Shown here piece by piece: positions 26,555 to 35,904 of a stretch of 41,067 bases of DNA. The position numbers and the translations under genes are program-made. Below the pieces are notes generated by a model, which was given only the letters and a program-made list of their open reading frames with translations, was not told the DNA's origin and made no database searches. Source of the DNA: an uncultured Verrucomicrobiales bacterium (GTDB lineage: Bacteria; Verrucomicrobiota; Verrucomicrobiia; Limisphaerales; UBA1100); assembly GCA_913048135.1 (NCBI GenBank), contig CAJWVY010000009.1:1-41067 (forward strand), read 5' to 3'. The stretch's first letter is position 1. Each line of letters starts with the position of its first letter.

Positions 26555-27832
26555 CTAAACAAACAACTCCTTCACGGGCTTGCCGTGATCGGTAATCGGG
26601 ACAGGGCGATCGCCGTCATACAGGTTTTTACTAGGGTTCACGCCCATGGCCCAGTGGATGGTGGCAAACAGGTCCGGCACAGATATCGGACGCTCGACCA
26701 CTTTCTTGCCAATCTCATCAGTCACGCCAATCGCCTGGCCGTTCTTCAATCCGCCACCGGCCAGAGCAACGGTAAACGCTCGCGATTGGTGTCCGCGCCC
26801 GCCACCGCCATCGAATTCCGGCGGACGCCCAAATTCTGTGGACACCACGATCAATGTCTTATCGAGCAGCTTATGGGTCTTCAGATCCGTCACCAACGTC
26901 GCCAACGCCTGATCCAGTTGCTGGATAATTAAGTGCTGTTTTAATTGGCCAGCATTATGCGTATCCCAGCCCGTGCCATTGACGAAATTCAAATTGAAGG
27001 ACACTTCCTGAAAGCGAACACCCCGCTGAATCAATCGACGCGCCAATAGGCAACGCTGGCCGAATTCGCCACCGTACGCGTTACGCAATGAGCCCGGCTC
27101 AGATTTCAGGTTAAAGGCTCCCATGAACTCGCCGCTCATCAACTCCTGCGATTCCCCGATCGCGTCATTGTATTGGCGAATCACCGTGTCTTTCGGATTG
27201 CGTTCCACAAACGATTCCCGCGCCACACCCAACAGGCGATCCCGCGCATCCTGTCGCGAGGTGGAGATATTCGCCGGACGCGTCAAACCTGCCGGTCCAT
27301 TTTCCGTATTCGTGAGGTAGACAAACCCATGCTTGGCCCCCAGAAAGCCCGGACCGCGAGTAAGATTCGGATACCCCATTACCACATAAGCCGGTGCGCC
27401 GTCGGTGGCTTTGCCCCGTTCATGCGCTACCGCCGAGCCGATGGAGGGGTACACGATGGTCCCACTAACCGGTCGGCCGGTGTGCATCTCATTGGTGGCA
27501 GCCGCATGTTCATCCACGGCCTCATGATGCACCGATCGCAACAACGAGAAATGCTCCATCACCTTCGCGCAATTACTGAGATGCTCGCAGACCTGCAAGC
27601 CGGGCACCGAGGTATTGATGGCATCATAATAGGAGCCCGGCTTTTTAAGCTTGGGATCGCCTTTAATTTTCGGATCCCAAGTGTCCACATGGCACGCACC
27701 GCCACCGAGCCAGATATGGATGCAGTGCTCCACGTTGCCCGGCGCAAAATCCGGCCGCGGCGCAGAATGCAACACTGAGGGCATTGCGGCCGCGGCGGCT
27801 GTTCCGGCGAGAAATTGTCGACGATCGATCAT
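26555..27832 (-). CDS. DUF1501 family protein with Tat signal (first copy)
   Basis: A 425-residue exported protein related to the alkaline phosphatase/sulfatase fold. The N-terminus MIDRRQFLAGTAAAAAMPS is a twin-arginine signal. Family landmarks are the early IHIWLGGGACHVDTWDPK (metal-site region), LRSVHHE, GWDTHNAG in the middle and STEFGRPPEF near the end. The ATG at 27832 overlaps the preceding TGA in the arrangement ATGA, so translation is coupled to the LamG-DUF1549-DUF1553 gene. The longer frame to 27898 has no signal peptide at its start and was rejected. Substrate unknown. Confidence 0.92.
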   Translation of the reverse strand: MIDRRQFLAGTAAAAAMPSVLHSAPRPDFAPGNVEHCIHIWLGGGACHVDTWDPKIKGDPKLKKPGSYYDAINTSVPGLQVCEHLSNCAKVMEHFSLLRSVHHEAVDEHAAATNEMHTGRPVSGTIVYPSIGSAVAHERGKATDGAPAYVVMGYPNLTRGPGFLGAKHGFVYLTNTENGPAGLTRPANISTSRQDARDRLLGVARESFVERNPKDTVIRQYNDAIGESQELMSGEFMGAFNLKSEPGSLRNAYGGEFGQRCLLARRLIQRGVRFQEVSFNLNFVNGTGWDTHNAGQLKQHLIIQQLDQALATLVTDLKTHKLLDKTLIVVSTEFGRPPEFDGGGGRGHQSRAFTVALAGGGLKNGQAIGVTDEIGKKVVERPISVPDLFATIHWAMGVNPSKNLYDGDRPVPITDHGKPVKELFV

Positions 27833-30800
27833 GGCACAAAAATAAACTCTGGTGAATTCACCAACGCGTACACTACATCTTCCAGTCGCTCGCGCCATTC
27901 AGGCCGCAATCGATTGGTCGGCGGATCGCCCGCCAGCACGCGTTTCTCCAGTTCCACCTTGATCCGATTGGCTTCCTCTGAGAGATGATTATTCCAGGAA
28001 ACATCCAGCACCTTTTCCTGACGAATCAATTGCGGCGCGTTCTTTACAATGCGATTGGCGTAGGTGACGCAAAGATATTGATCCATGGTGATGAGTTCTT
28101 CCTCTGATGGGGCGCGTCCCAGCACACGTTGGTAAATCAAACGCACCAACTCCCGGCAATCCACCGATCGCAAAGCCAATTCCGTGAAGGCACTGTCATC
28201 GGACAACTGCGCGATGCGGCGCCCCACAATGCCGTTGGCCAGTGCCGAGGGTTGGAGGACATTGGGTTCATGGTCCCGACGTGTCAGCGCATCTTGCCTA
28301 GCATCACGCCAGCCGAAGGTTTGCAGTACATCCACCACCGATTGCGCCTTAGGAATGGCGAGTGACGGTCGGTCGCGCTCATTTGAAAGCGATGTAAATT
28401 GCCAAGCGCGGCGGGGCGTTCCGAGATTCAGGAATGTCGCGACCGTGCCGCGACCATTGATATCCAAGGTGAGCGGTTCCACGCCCATCTCCTTGCCTGC
28501 CACGGCGAAAAGCGAATCCACCACCTGCTCGGCCGTGAGACGTCGACGGGCCGGGCCGGCATATACCCGTTCTCCAGCCTCCCCGGCTGCAGTGAACGAT
28601 GGATCCACCTGCCTTTGATAGACGTGCGAATTCATGATCAACCGCGCCACATGTTTCAGATCATAACCGCTCACAAGGAACTCGCGAGCGAGCCATTTCA
28701 ATAACTGTGGATGAGATGCCACGGCATTCTCCCAGTCATCCGCCGGCTCCATCAATCCCCAACCCAGATAGCGCTGCCAGACTCGATTCACGATCACTTC
28801 CGCAAACCGTTCCCCGTGACCATGCGTAATCATGGCTGCCAGTTGCGCCCGTGAATCATTGGAGATCGGCTCACTGAGTACATCAGCTTTAAACGGCCAA
28901 TCGGGCTTCACCGCCGTCCCTGGAACCAAGCTCACCTCCACACGCGATTTATGTCCGGGCACCACCGGCACACTGCTGGTCTTGGGGACGGCCACGGGCT
29001 TACGGCTCAGCATGGCGGCCATGCTGAAGAGATCCTTTTGGTTGTAGGAATGAAACGGCGCGTCATGGCAGCGCGCGCATTTCATTTGCATCCCGAGAAA
29101 CGCCTGCCCTACGACCTGCGCCTTGGCCGCCATTGGCACATCATTCTGCGTGGCCACCCCAAAACCACGTGGGCCGCCGTAGTATTGACTGCCCTCCATC
29201 ATAATTAGCTCCGTAACGAACCGATCCATCGGCTTGTTGTCCTGTAGGGATTCATGGATCCAGAACCGGAACGGGCCGGTGTTGTTCAGCTTCGGCTTCA
29301 GAATGTTTGGATTCTCCGCCAACACATCCTGCCAGTAGCTCGTCCAGTGATCCGCCCAAGCGAGTTCATTGTCCAAGAGGCGATCAATCGCTTTGGCGCG
29401 CCGGTTCGGGCCTTGATCTTCCATGAGTTGATTTTGAGACGATTCGCATGGGCCAATTCCATTGGCATCAAGCGATGCTCGCCGCAAAAAGGCGTCATCA
29501 TCCGTCAATGGCATCGGGTCACGCCCGGCCTGCTTCAGCTTGGCATTGATAAAATGATCAATGGGATTCTGGGCCGGAAAGCCCTCGATCGCCGCCGGGA
29601 CCGCAACTTGAAGGCGTTTAGCGGTCCATCCACGAACGATCTGGTGACGAGCCGTCCATCGTTCATTTTCCTTTTGCCCAAGCGACGCCCGACGTTCGCT
29701 GTTAAACAACCGCATCCGCTCTTGCGCGACCAAATATTGCTGGCGCCAGTTGGAATCCGTTAACTGCCAAGAGCCCTCGGGGGAGATTATCTGAAATGGT
29801 TTCCCGTCGACCGAAACAGCGACGCACAATTCGCCTGTTTCTGGACGTCGCTTTCCTGCGCCACCGACAAAGGCCTCCAATAACAGATGCTGAACCCCAC
29901 CTGCGGAATCCACTTCCACAACCGTTTCCTGAGTGCCCGGCCGCAACAACCGCGTCACCGGCCCCAGATCGGCCGGCTCTGCGGAGACCTTGCCGTGCGC
30001 ACTTGTCCTGGTTAACGCTTTACCCAAGGTCGCCACCACTTTCCCGCCCAGCCAAAGGCGTGACGTGGTGCGCGAGCGCAATAGCACCCGCACTTTGCCT
30101 TTCGGTATTTCCACCGAAGATTCCGCCCGCAGGAGAAACACGTCGGGCCGATCTTCGATGATGCCTCGAGCGTTGTATTTCTTCGGCAGGAACGGGATGG
30201 CAAAAGACGGCTCCCGAAAGCTCACCACAGGGTCATTTGCGATCAGGTTCCAACTTTCACTGACGCCTTCATGCAAATCAACCCGCACATGATCTCGCGG
30301 CGCTTTCTCCGGCTGCAAGGTGAAGCGCGGTGCATTAAAGCGATACCGTTTCTTCATACGCTCCGCGCTGACTGCATGGCGATAGAGGGCAACCTCATCA
30401 ACACCACCAATCAGCGTACTGCCGATCTGTCCGCCCAGCGCGGCGCCAACCCATAATTCATCGTCATCCACCCAGGGAGCCTGATCGGTGGCGCCGCCTT
30501 TATCCCAAACACCCTTAACTGGTTCACCGTCAATATACCCACGAATCGTTTCAGGTTTGCCAAAAGTGTAGGAAATCGCCACGTGATGCCAACCGCCCAG
30601 TGCGAATCCGGTTTTGGATGTCCACCGATGCCAACTATTGTCACCGGAATTTTTGGCGTCCCGAAATAAAAACGTAATGCCGGCTGAACTCCCGAGCTGA
30701 GCCAAACGCAGTGAGTAGTTTTGATTGTCAGCTTTCTGGCCGGGATTGCCCGTACGCCCCTTGCCGATGACGTAGGAGTACTTGCCAATCGTTTGAGGAT

Positions 30801-31152
30801 TCACCCACGCTTCCATGGTAATGGAATCGCCCTGAGCAAAATCGAGAATGCTCTCGGCACCGGGATCCTTGATTCGCAAAAACTGTCCCGCGCCATTCAA
30901 TTTGAGAGCAGCATTCTTTGCGGTAAAATCGGGGTACGCTTTGCCGCGCGGGCCGTGTTCGGTGATCGATGCGTTACCGGCTAATGCACCTTCAAGACCG
31001 CCCACCTCAGGCGTGATGACACTGCCCTCGACCTGATCAAAACGGAAATACAATGCCGGCTTATCAGCCAGCACCTGCTTGGAATAATCACCCGCCCCAA
31101 GCAGCGGCACCCACACCGCACTCAGCAACGCAATGAAGCGTACTCCATTCAT
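27829..31152 (-). CDS. Exported LamG-DUF1549-DUF1553 protein with one haem motif
   Basis: A 1107-residue protein. A Sec signal peptide (MNGVRFIALLSAVWVPLLGAG) is followed by a LamG/concanavalin-like domain (about 25-270, with ITMEAWVNPQ and GWHHVAISY), which usually binds carbohydrate or protein ligands. A beta-rich linker follows, then DUF1549 (from about residue 535, NPIDHFINAKL), the single haem motif CARCHD (Cys692, Cys695, His696) and DUF1553 (from about 780, AEVIVNRVWQRYLGWGL). It ends in the family-typical LVNSPEFIFVP. There is no N-terminal PSCyt1 domain; LamG takes its place. The ATG at 31152 starts the signal peptide; the open frame to 31347 is unconserved. The gene is coupled to the DUF1501 gene behind it. 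Confidence 0.9.
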   Translation of the reverse strand: MNGVRFIALLSAVWVPLLGAGDYSKQVLADKPALYFRFDQVEGSVITPEVGGLEGALAGNASITEHGPRGKAYPDFTAKNAALKLNGAGQFLRIKDPGAESILDFAQGDSITMEAWVNPQTIGKYSYVIGKGRTGNPGQKADNQNYSLRLAQLGSSAGITFLFRDAKNSGDNSWHRWTSKTGFALGGWHHVAISYTFGKPETIRGYIDGEPVKGVWDKGGATDQAPWVDDDELWVGAALGGQIGSTLIGGVDEVALYRHAVSAERMKKRYRFNAPRFTLQPEKAPRDHVRVDLHEGVSESWNLIANDPVVSFREPSFAIPFLPKKYNARGIIEDRPDVFLLRAESSVEIPKGKVRVLLRSRTTSRLWLGGKVVATLGKALTRTSAHGKVSAEPADLGPVTRLLRPGTQETVVEVDSAGGVQHLLLEAFVGGAGKRRPETGELCVAVSVDGKPFQIISPEGSWQLTDSNWRQQYLVAQERMRLFNSERRASLGQKENERWTARHQIVRGWTAKRLQVAVPAAIEGFPAQNPIDHFINAKLKQAGRDPMPLTDDDAFLRRASLDANGIGPCESSQNQLMEDQGPNRRAKAIDRLLDNELAWADHWTSYWQDVLAENPNILKPKLNNTGPFRFWIHESLQDNKPMDRFVTELIMMEGSQYYGGPRGFGVATQNDVPMAAKAQVVGQAFLGMQMKCARCHDAPFHSYNQKDLFSMAAMLSRKPVAVPKTSSVPVVPGHKSRVEVSLVPGTAVKPDWPFKADVLSEPISNDSRAQLAAMITHGHGERFAEVIVNRVWQRYLGWGLMEPADDWENAVASHPQLLKWLAREFLVSGYDLKHVARLIMNSHVYQRQVDPSFTAAGEAGERVYAGPARRRLTAEQVVDSLFAVAGKEMGVEPLTLDINGRGTVATFLNLGTPRRAWQFTSLSNERDRPSLAIPKAQSVVDVLQTFGWRDARQDALTRRDHEPNVLQPSALANGIVGRRIAQLSDDSAFTELALRSVDCRELVRLIYQRVLGRAPSEEELITMDQYLCVTYANRIVKNAPQLIRQEKVLDVSWNNHLSEEANRIKVELEKRVLAGDPPTNRLRPEWRERLEDVVYALVNSPEFIFVP

Positions 31153-31176
31153 CTGTTCAGCTTGGCGCAATGAAAC

Positions 31177-31209
31177 AAAAAAACAAGGCCCGACTGCTGC
31201 CAGGCCTTG
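31177..31209 (-). terminator. Rho-independent terminator after the DUF3500 gene
   Basis: The stem CAAGGCC (31184-31190) pairs perfectly with GGCCTTG (31203-31209) around a 12-base loop. On the minus strand it is followed by seven T residues (31183-31177). It divides the exported-protein block into two transcription units. Confidence 0.8.
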
Positions 31210-31234
31210 GTGAAAACTCTGTTGTTTTGACGAT

Positions 31235-32221
31235 TTAAGCTTCGTCGCGAATGTGCAACCACGTGTGCACGTGGGGTTTACCCCGGAAGTACCAAAGCAT
31301 GGATGGTCCTTCCACCTGCCACACATCCCAGACCTCGTCGTTCCCAATGTTTTCGCCCTGATAATAGGCGATGTGAAGATTCTCGAAACCGGCCTTATCG
31401 ATCAGCTTCAACGACTCGTCCGCATCCTTCTTACGGAACGGCGCGAGCATGTCTTTCATCACTTCGCGCATGAGACCCTGCTGGTCCTTGCTCATGTCCG
31501 CCGTGCGTAAGCCGGGCAAACCTTCTTTCTTACCGGTCAACTGAACCGTCTTAGCCCCCTTCTCGCCGCGTGAACGGCCGAGCAAAGCGGTCTTCCGCTG
31601 CTTGCCATCGAGCGCTTGGAACAACTCGTTCGGGCGTTTGGCCTGAAACCAGTAGGCATTGCCCTTGTGATCAGCCTTTTCATTGAAGCCATCCGCGGCG
31701 TGGCCGTAAAAAATCGGCCCGCCAAATGCAGCACCCTCAAGGGAATCGCCATCGCAACGCCGGGTCACATGCCGGCCGGTTAACACGAATTCGAATTTGC
31801 CCGTACCGGGTTCACCAAAGATAGCAATTGCACTGTCCTCGAAACCACCGGGCGAATCTTCCTTCACCTGCTTGTAAACGACATCGCGATACTCGTCGCT
31901 GTGCAGGCCGTTGAAAATCTGTTTACAGAGGTCAACCTGGTCATCCTCCATATCGCCAACGGCGGACTTGGTGATGTGCCAGTTGTTGTCAATGGCGTTC
32001 CGCAGGGGATGTTCCCACGGGAAACAAATTCCTTTGCGCTGCTTGTCATTCAGGCTCTTGTACAGCTGTGTGACCAGCGTCTCCGGTTCGGAGGCCTTCG
32101 TTTTGGCGAACACGGACGGGGCCGCGACCACTGCAGCTGCGCCCAAACCGGCAGCCTTGAGGAATTCGCGTCGGGAGGTCTCGCAACAATCGAGCACCTC
32201 AATACGGGGGTGTGCACTCAT
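31235..32221 (-). CDS. DUF3500 family protein with Tat signal
   Basis: A 328-residue exported protein of unknown function. A twin-arginine signal (TSRREFLKAAGLGAAAVVAAP) begins near residue 15, after a short extension that contains a Cys pair. The DUF3500 core shows ICFPWEHPLRNAIDNNWHITK (fragments near 66-86) and the family-typical EGAAFGGPIFYGH (about 162-174). It lies 44 bases behind the second DUF1501 gene and ends at a strong terminator, so it belongs to the same transcript as the second DUF1549/1553-DUF1501 pair. No catalytic residues can be assigned with confidence. Confidence 0.85.
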   Translation of the reverse strand: MSAHPRIEVLDCCETSRREFLKAAGLGAAAVVAAPSVFAKTKASEPETLVTQLYKSLNDKQRKGICFPWEHPLRNAIDNNWHITKSAVGDMEDDQVDLCKQIFNGLHSDEYRDVVYKQVKEDSPGGFEDSAIAIFGEPGTGKFEFVLTGRHVTRRCDGDSLEGAAFGGPIFYGHAADGFNEKADHKGNAYWFQAKRPNELFQALDGKQRKTALLGRSRGEKGAKTVQLTGKKEGLPGLRTADMSKDQQGLMREVMKDMLAPFRKKDADESLKLIDKAGFENLHIAYYQGENIGNDEVWDVWQVEGPSMLWYFRGKPHVHTWLHIRDEA

Positions 32222-32265
32222 GGGAAGACCCTACGCCGACCGCCGCCCGTGGCAATGCGATTTTA

Positions 32266-33636
32266 TCAGCCGATTACGTCCAGAATCGGCTCCCCGGTGG
32301 CAATGGGCAACGGTCGATCCTGCGTATCATGCACTTCCGTAGCCGGATCGATGCCCAGCAAATGATACATGGTAGCGGAAAGATCCCCGAGAGTGACCGG
32401 TTTATCGTCCGGATACATCGCGTGTTTATCCGACGCCCCGTAGACATACCCACCCTTCACCCCGCCGCCCGCGAGCAGCACGGAGTAACACTGAGGCCAA
32501 TGATCCCGGCTTTTGTTGGCGTTGATTTTCGGGGTCCGGCCAAATTCCCCCATCCAGACCACCAATGTTTCCTTGAGCAAGCCGCGGTCATCAAGATCGT
32601 TCAGGAACGTCGGCAGTGTCTGTTCGGTGATCGGGAAATGATATTTTTCAACGATGGGAAACATCCGCGTGTTATCGAACCCGTGCGTATCCCATCCCCC
32701 TTCGGTCGTGCTACGACCGCCGATGGATTTGGAAAAATATACCGTCACAAACTTCGCCCCGTGCTCCACCAACCGCCGGGCCAACAGGCAACCCTGCCCA
32801 TAGGTGCTCCGGCCATACGCCTCCCGAACCGGCGCGGCTTCGCGTGACAAGTCGAAGGCCGCTTTCAATTTGGGCGACGACAACATGGACAATGATTTTT
32901 GATACAGCGCATCCACGCCTCGCGCTTCCGCAGAGGCCTCAAGAATGCCGGCCTGTCGATCAATCAGGCTCTGCAGCCCACGCCGATCCGCCAAGCGATC
33001 CAGTGAAAGATTATTGGGCAGGGTTAATTCCGGCAGCGCGAAATCATTCGCATTTGGATCTGCCTGAAAGAAAAACGGATCATGCCGCTTCCCCAGAAAA
33101 CTGGCACCCTGTCCGGGAGTAATCGAGCCATCGGCGATAACGTGCGGATACGATATAAAGGTTGGCATCGCACCGTCCGAGGGAGCTAATTTATCAACCA
33201 CCGAACCATACGCCGGATACAAGGCCAACGACTCACGCAGGCGCTGATCATCACTCGGCGGCGCATGCCCAGTTAGGGCGTAGTAACCGGCCGAGTTATG
33301 ATTTTTCATGGTATGATGTACCGACCGAATCACAGACACCTTATCCATGATCTTCGCCGTCTTCGGCAGTTTCTCACATACCTGAATGCCGTCCGCACTG
33401 GAGGAAATCGGATTGAACGGCCCACGAATGCTGCTCGGCGCATCAGGCTTCATGTCGAACATGTCGATATGGCTCGGGCCGCCATATTGAAACAGAAAGA
33501 TCACCGATTTAGCCCGGGCCTTGGGGCCTTTCGTAGCCTTTTCCACCGCCCGCAACACATTGGGCATAGTCAACCCAAGCAATCCCAGCCCGCCCACTTT
33601 CAGCAGAGTTCGGCGATTTGAATTCAATCCTACCAT
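32266..33636 (-). CDS. DUF1501 family protein with Tat signal (second copy)
   Basis: A 456-residue exported protein. The twin-arginine signal is NRRTLLKVGGLGLLGLTMP from about residue 7. Family landmarks: IFLFQYGGPSHIDMFDMKP, VIRSVHHTMKNHN, GGWDTHGFDN and WMGEFGRTPK followed by RDHWPQCYS. These histidines and aspartates match the metal-binding layout of the alkaline-phosphatase-like superfamily. It differs clearly from the first copy, so the two are old paralogues and not a recent duplication. The ATG at 33636 overlaps the preceding stop by 7 bases, and a GGAG lies about 11 bases upstream; the extension to 33687 was rejected. Confidence 0.92.
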   Translation of the reverse strand: MVGLNSNRRTLLKVGGLGLLGLTMPNVLRAVEKATKGPKARAKSVIFLFQYGGPSHIDMFDMKPDAPSSIRGPFNPISSSADGIQVCEKLPKTAKIMDKVSVIRSVHHTMKNHNSAGYYALTGHAPPSDDQRLRESLALYPAYGSVVDKLAPSDGAMPTFISYPHVIADGSITPGQGASFLGKRHDPFFFQADPNANDFALPELTLPNNLSLDRLADRRGLQSLIDRQAGILEASAEARGVDALYQKSLSMLSSPKLKAAFDLSREAAPVREAYGRSTYGQGCLLARRLVEHGAKFVTVYFSKSIGGRSTTEGGWDTHGFDNTRMFPIVEKYHFPITEQTLPTFLNDLDDRGLLKETLVVWMGEFGRTPKINANKSRDHWPQCYSVLLAGGGVKGGYVYGASDKHAMYPDDKPVTLGDLSATMYHLLGIDPATEVHDTQDRPLPIATGEPILDVIG

Positions 33637-35831
33637 CGGAACAAAAACTCCTTCGTGTTCAGCAGCGACCACACAACATCCTCCCAAGCCTCCCGATCGC
33701 CGTCTTTTCCTTTCAAAAAATCCTTCACCTGTTTCATCTCCACCGGCTTTGGCTCACGGGAAATAATGCGCATAAACGATTCGCGAATCCGTCCTTCGAC
33801 CGGTCGATCTGATTTCATGATCACAGCAACATGATTACTCGTTTCAGTGATCAAATCATTCATCACCGGACTGGACCACATGACGAATGATTGCCGCAAC
33901 GTATTCGCCTTGCTGCGTTCGCAGTCGCAGGCGATCAGGCGCTCGGGCTTCCCAAATGTGCCCAGTAACACATCCGCCGATGTCGGCTTATCGCCGCGCC
34001 GTCGGCCCGGCGCCAGTCCGCCGGCAATTTGACCGGCGCGTGTGCCCAGCGGGTGATTGGAATATTTCGGCCATGCGCCAACACTCATGGCAATGGAATC
34101 GAGCAGCTGTTCAGCCTCAATCCGCCGGGGAATGGTCCGAGCATAGTTCGCCTCGTCATCCACATTTCCCGAATTTGGCAAATGCGTCAGTTGATAGGTG
34201 CGTGAGGCCATGATGCGACGGATCAATTGCCGCAGATCAAATCCGCCCCTGGCAAAGTCATCCGCGAGATCCTCGAGCAACTCCGGGTGGCTGGCCGGAT
34301 TGGTCGGCCGTAAATCGTCAACCGGATTCACCAACCCTCGCCCCATGAGGTGATACCACACACGATTCACTTGGACTCGGGCAAAGAACGGATTATCCCC
34401 CGAAGTCAACCATTCCGCCAGAGCATCCAATTGATCCGCCTGCGCCGGCACAGTCTCTCCACCCAACAGTCGATGCCGGGCCGATTTCCCACTGCGGGGA
34501 TTTGTCACAGTGTCCGTCTTCGCTGTCACAATTTGCTCCCCGATAAACTCATTTTTATCCAGACGATCCACCCGTTCTTCCTGAATCATCTCGTAATTCA
34601 CCCCGGCAAACATGGCGGTCCAATCGTAGTAATCCCCCTGCGTCCAGCGATCAAACGGATGATTGTGGCACTGCGCGCACTTGAGCCGAACGCCAAGAAA
34701 TACCTGCGCGGCGTTCTCGGCCCGGATCACTGGCGAGCGGTTGGCCCGATAAAAATTGGCCGGCGGATTACGGTAGGTGCTCCCACGAGCTCGGACAATG
34801 TCCGCAGCAAATTCATTTAACGGCCGATTCTCAATCAGCGACCGGCGGATCCATTCGTGAAAGACATGCACACCCTTGCGATCGAGTTGCTTTTCCTCAC
34901 TCCGAAGCAGATCACCCCATTTCAATGCCCAGAAATCCGCAAACTCAGGCCGCGCCAACAATTGGTCCACCAACCGCATCCGTTTTTCGGCTGCGTTACT
35001 CTTCACAAACGCCTCCACGGCTTCCGGCGGCGGAATGAATCCGAGCAAATCCAGATACGCACGCCGAATAAAGGCGTTATCACTGCACAAGCCGGAGGGG
35101 TTCAAACGCAAGTCCTTCAGTTTCCGAAAAACATGCCGATCCACAAAGTTAACCTCTGGCGGATTCGACCATTCGAAATCATTCCGATCCGGAATAAACG
35201 CCAACGTCACCGGCACCTGCCGTTCCAGAAAGCGCACCAACACCGTGACCTCTCCAAATTCAAGCCGCTCCACTTTACCCGCCGCCGTCACCTTAGCATT
35301 TTCATTCGATGGAAAATAAACCGCACGCGACGTCACATCCTGTACACTCCCATCAGAAAACGTAGCCTTCACCCGAATCTGGACTGTGGATTCCGGAGAC
35401 CGAATGACCTGCCTCACTGGGGACACCTTCAACCCCGCCACAGCTGGCGCCTCCTCAATATCCTCCGGCATACCCGCGGCGATCCAATCTCGAAGCACGT
35501 TGTATTCGGCCGACCCCGTCGCGAAACGTTTCCCGCCTTTGTGCGCGATCTGCTGTGTGGCCTTGCGTAGCATCAGGCTCTTTTCCGGTTCCAACAAATT
35601 AGTGCGGCGCCCCAGTTGATCTTTGGACAGCACGGCATAATCACCCCAAAGATCCTCGCCGCGCAGCGAAAGCTGGAATCCGCCCTTCCCCTTGGCATTG
35701 CCGTGGCACGTCCCCTGATTGCAACCAGCCTTGGCCAGCACAGCCATCACTTCATTGCGAAACGAGGGCCCATCCGCGCGCACAAACGGCGCGAGAGAAA
35801 GCAAAACCAACATGATTCGGACGTGGACCAT
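33630..35831 (-). CDS. Exported cytochrome-like protein with Big-2-like, DUF1549 and DUF1553 domains
   Basis: A 733-residue protein with a Sec signal peptide (VRIMLVLLSLAPFVRA). An N-terminal haem-like motif has the wide spacing CNQGTCH (Cys37, Cys42, His43), followed by an Ig-like Big-2 domain (about 130-215, KATFSDGSVQDVT). DUF1549 (about 230-440) contains a standard CAQCH (Cys385, Cys388, His389). DUF1553 ends in SLLNTKEFLFRW. I chose the ATG at 35831 because it begins the signal peptide; the open frame to 36035 overlaps the divergent protease gene. It is the first gene of its transcript and couples to the second DUF1501 gene. Function unknown. Confidence 0.9.
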   Translation of the reverse strand: MVHVRIMLVLLSLAPFVRADGPSFRNEVMAVLAKAGCNQGTCHGNAKGKGGFQLSLRGEDLWGDYAVLSKDQLGRRTNLLEPEKSLMLRKATQQIAHKGGKRFATGSAEYNVLRDWIAAGMPEDIEEAPAVAGLKVSPVRQVIRSPESTVQIRVKATFSDGSVQDVTSRAVYFPSNENAKVTAAGKVERLEFGEVTVLVRFLERQVPVTLAFIPDRNDFEWSNPPEVNFVDRHVFRKLKDLRLNPSGLCSDNAFIRRAYLDLLGFIPPPEAVEAFVKSNAAEKRMRLVDQLLARPEFADFWALKWGDLLRSEEKQLDRKGVHVFHEWIRRSLIENRPLNEFAADIVRARGSTYRNPPANFYRANRSPVIRAENAAQVFLGVRLKCAQCHNHPFDRWTQGDYYDWTAMFAGVNYEMIQEERVDRLDKNEFIGEQIVTAKTDTVTNPRSGKSARHRLLGGETVPAQADQLDALAEWLTSGDNPFFARVQVNRVWYHLMGRGLVNPVDDLRPTNPASHPELLEDLADDFARGGFDLRQLIRRIMASRTYQLTHLPNSGNVDDEANYARTIPRRIEAEQLLDSIAMSVGAWPKYSNHPLGTRAGQIAGGLAPGRRRGDKPTSADVLLGTFGKPERLIACDCERSKANTLRQSFVMWSSPVMNDLITETSNHVAVIMKSDRPVEGRIRESFMRIISREPKPVEMKQVKDFLKGKDGDREAWEDVVWSLLNTKEFLFRW

Positions 35832-35904
35832 GAATAAATAACGCTCGCCAGCAGACCCTTGAAAACTAGCATTCCACTTCAGTTCCGACGAGCCAATTTC
35901 CATC

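Noticed and set aside
27173-27778. Open frame of 201 codons opposite the first DUF1501 gene
   Set aside because: It mirrors the coding pattern of the DUF1501 gene and shows no motif of its own.
32212-32847. Open frame of 211 codons opposite the second DUF1501 gene
   Set aside because: Shadow of a well-supported gene, with no family resemblance.
26555-33636. The two DUF1501 genes as a recent tandem duplication
   Set aside because: Their motifs and spacing differ throughout the proteins and their partners have different front domains, so they are distant paralogues.
34857-35570. Long open frame (237 codons) opposite the Big2-DUF1549-DUF1553 gene
   Set aside because: The translation is rich in Arg, His and Pro as expected of an antisense frame. 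It has no domain, and the gene on the other strand is conserved throughout.
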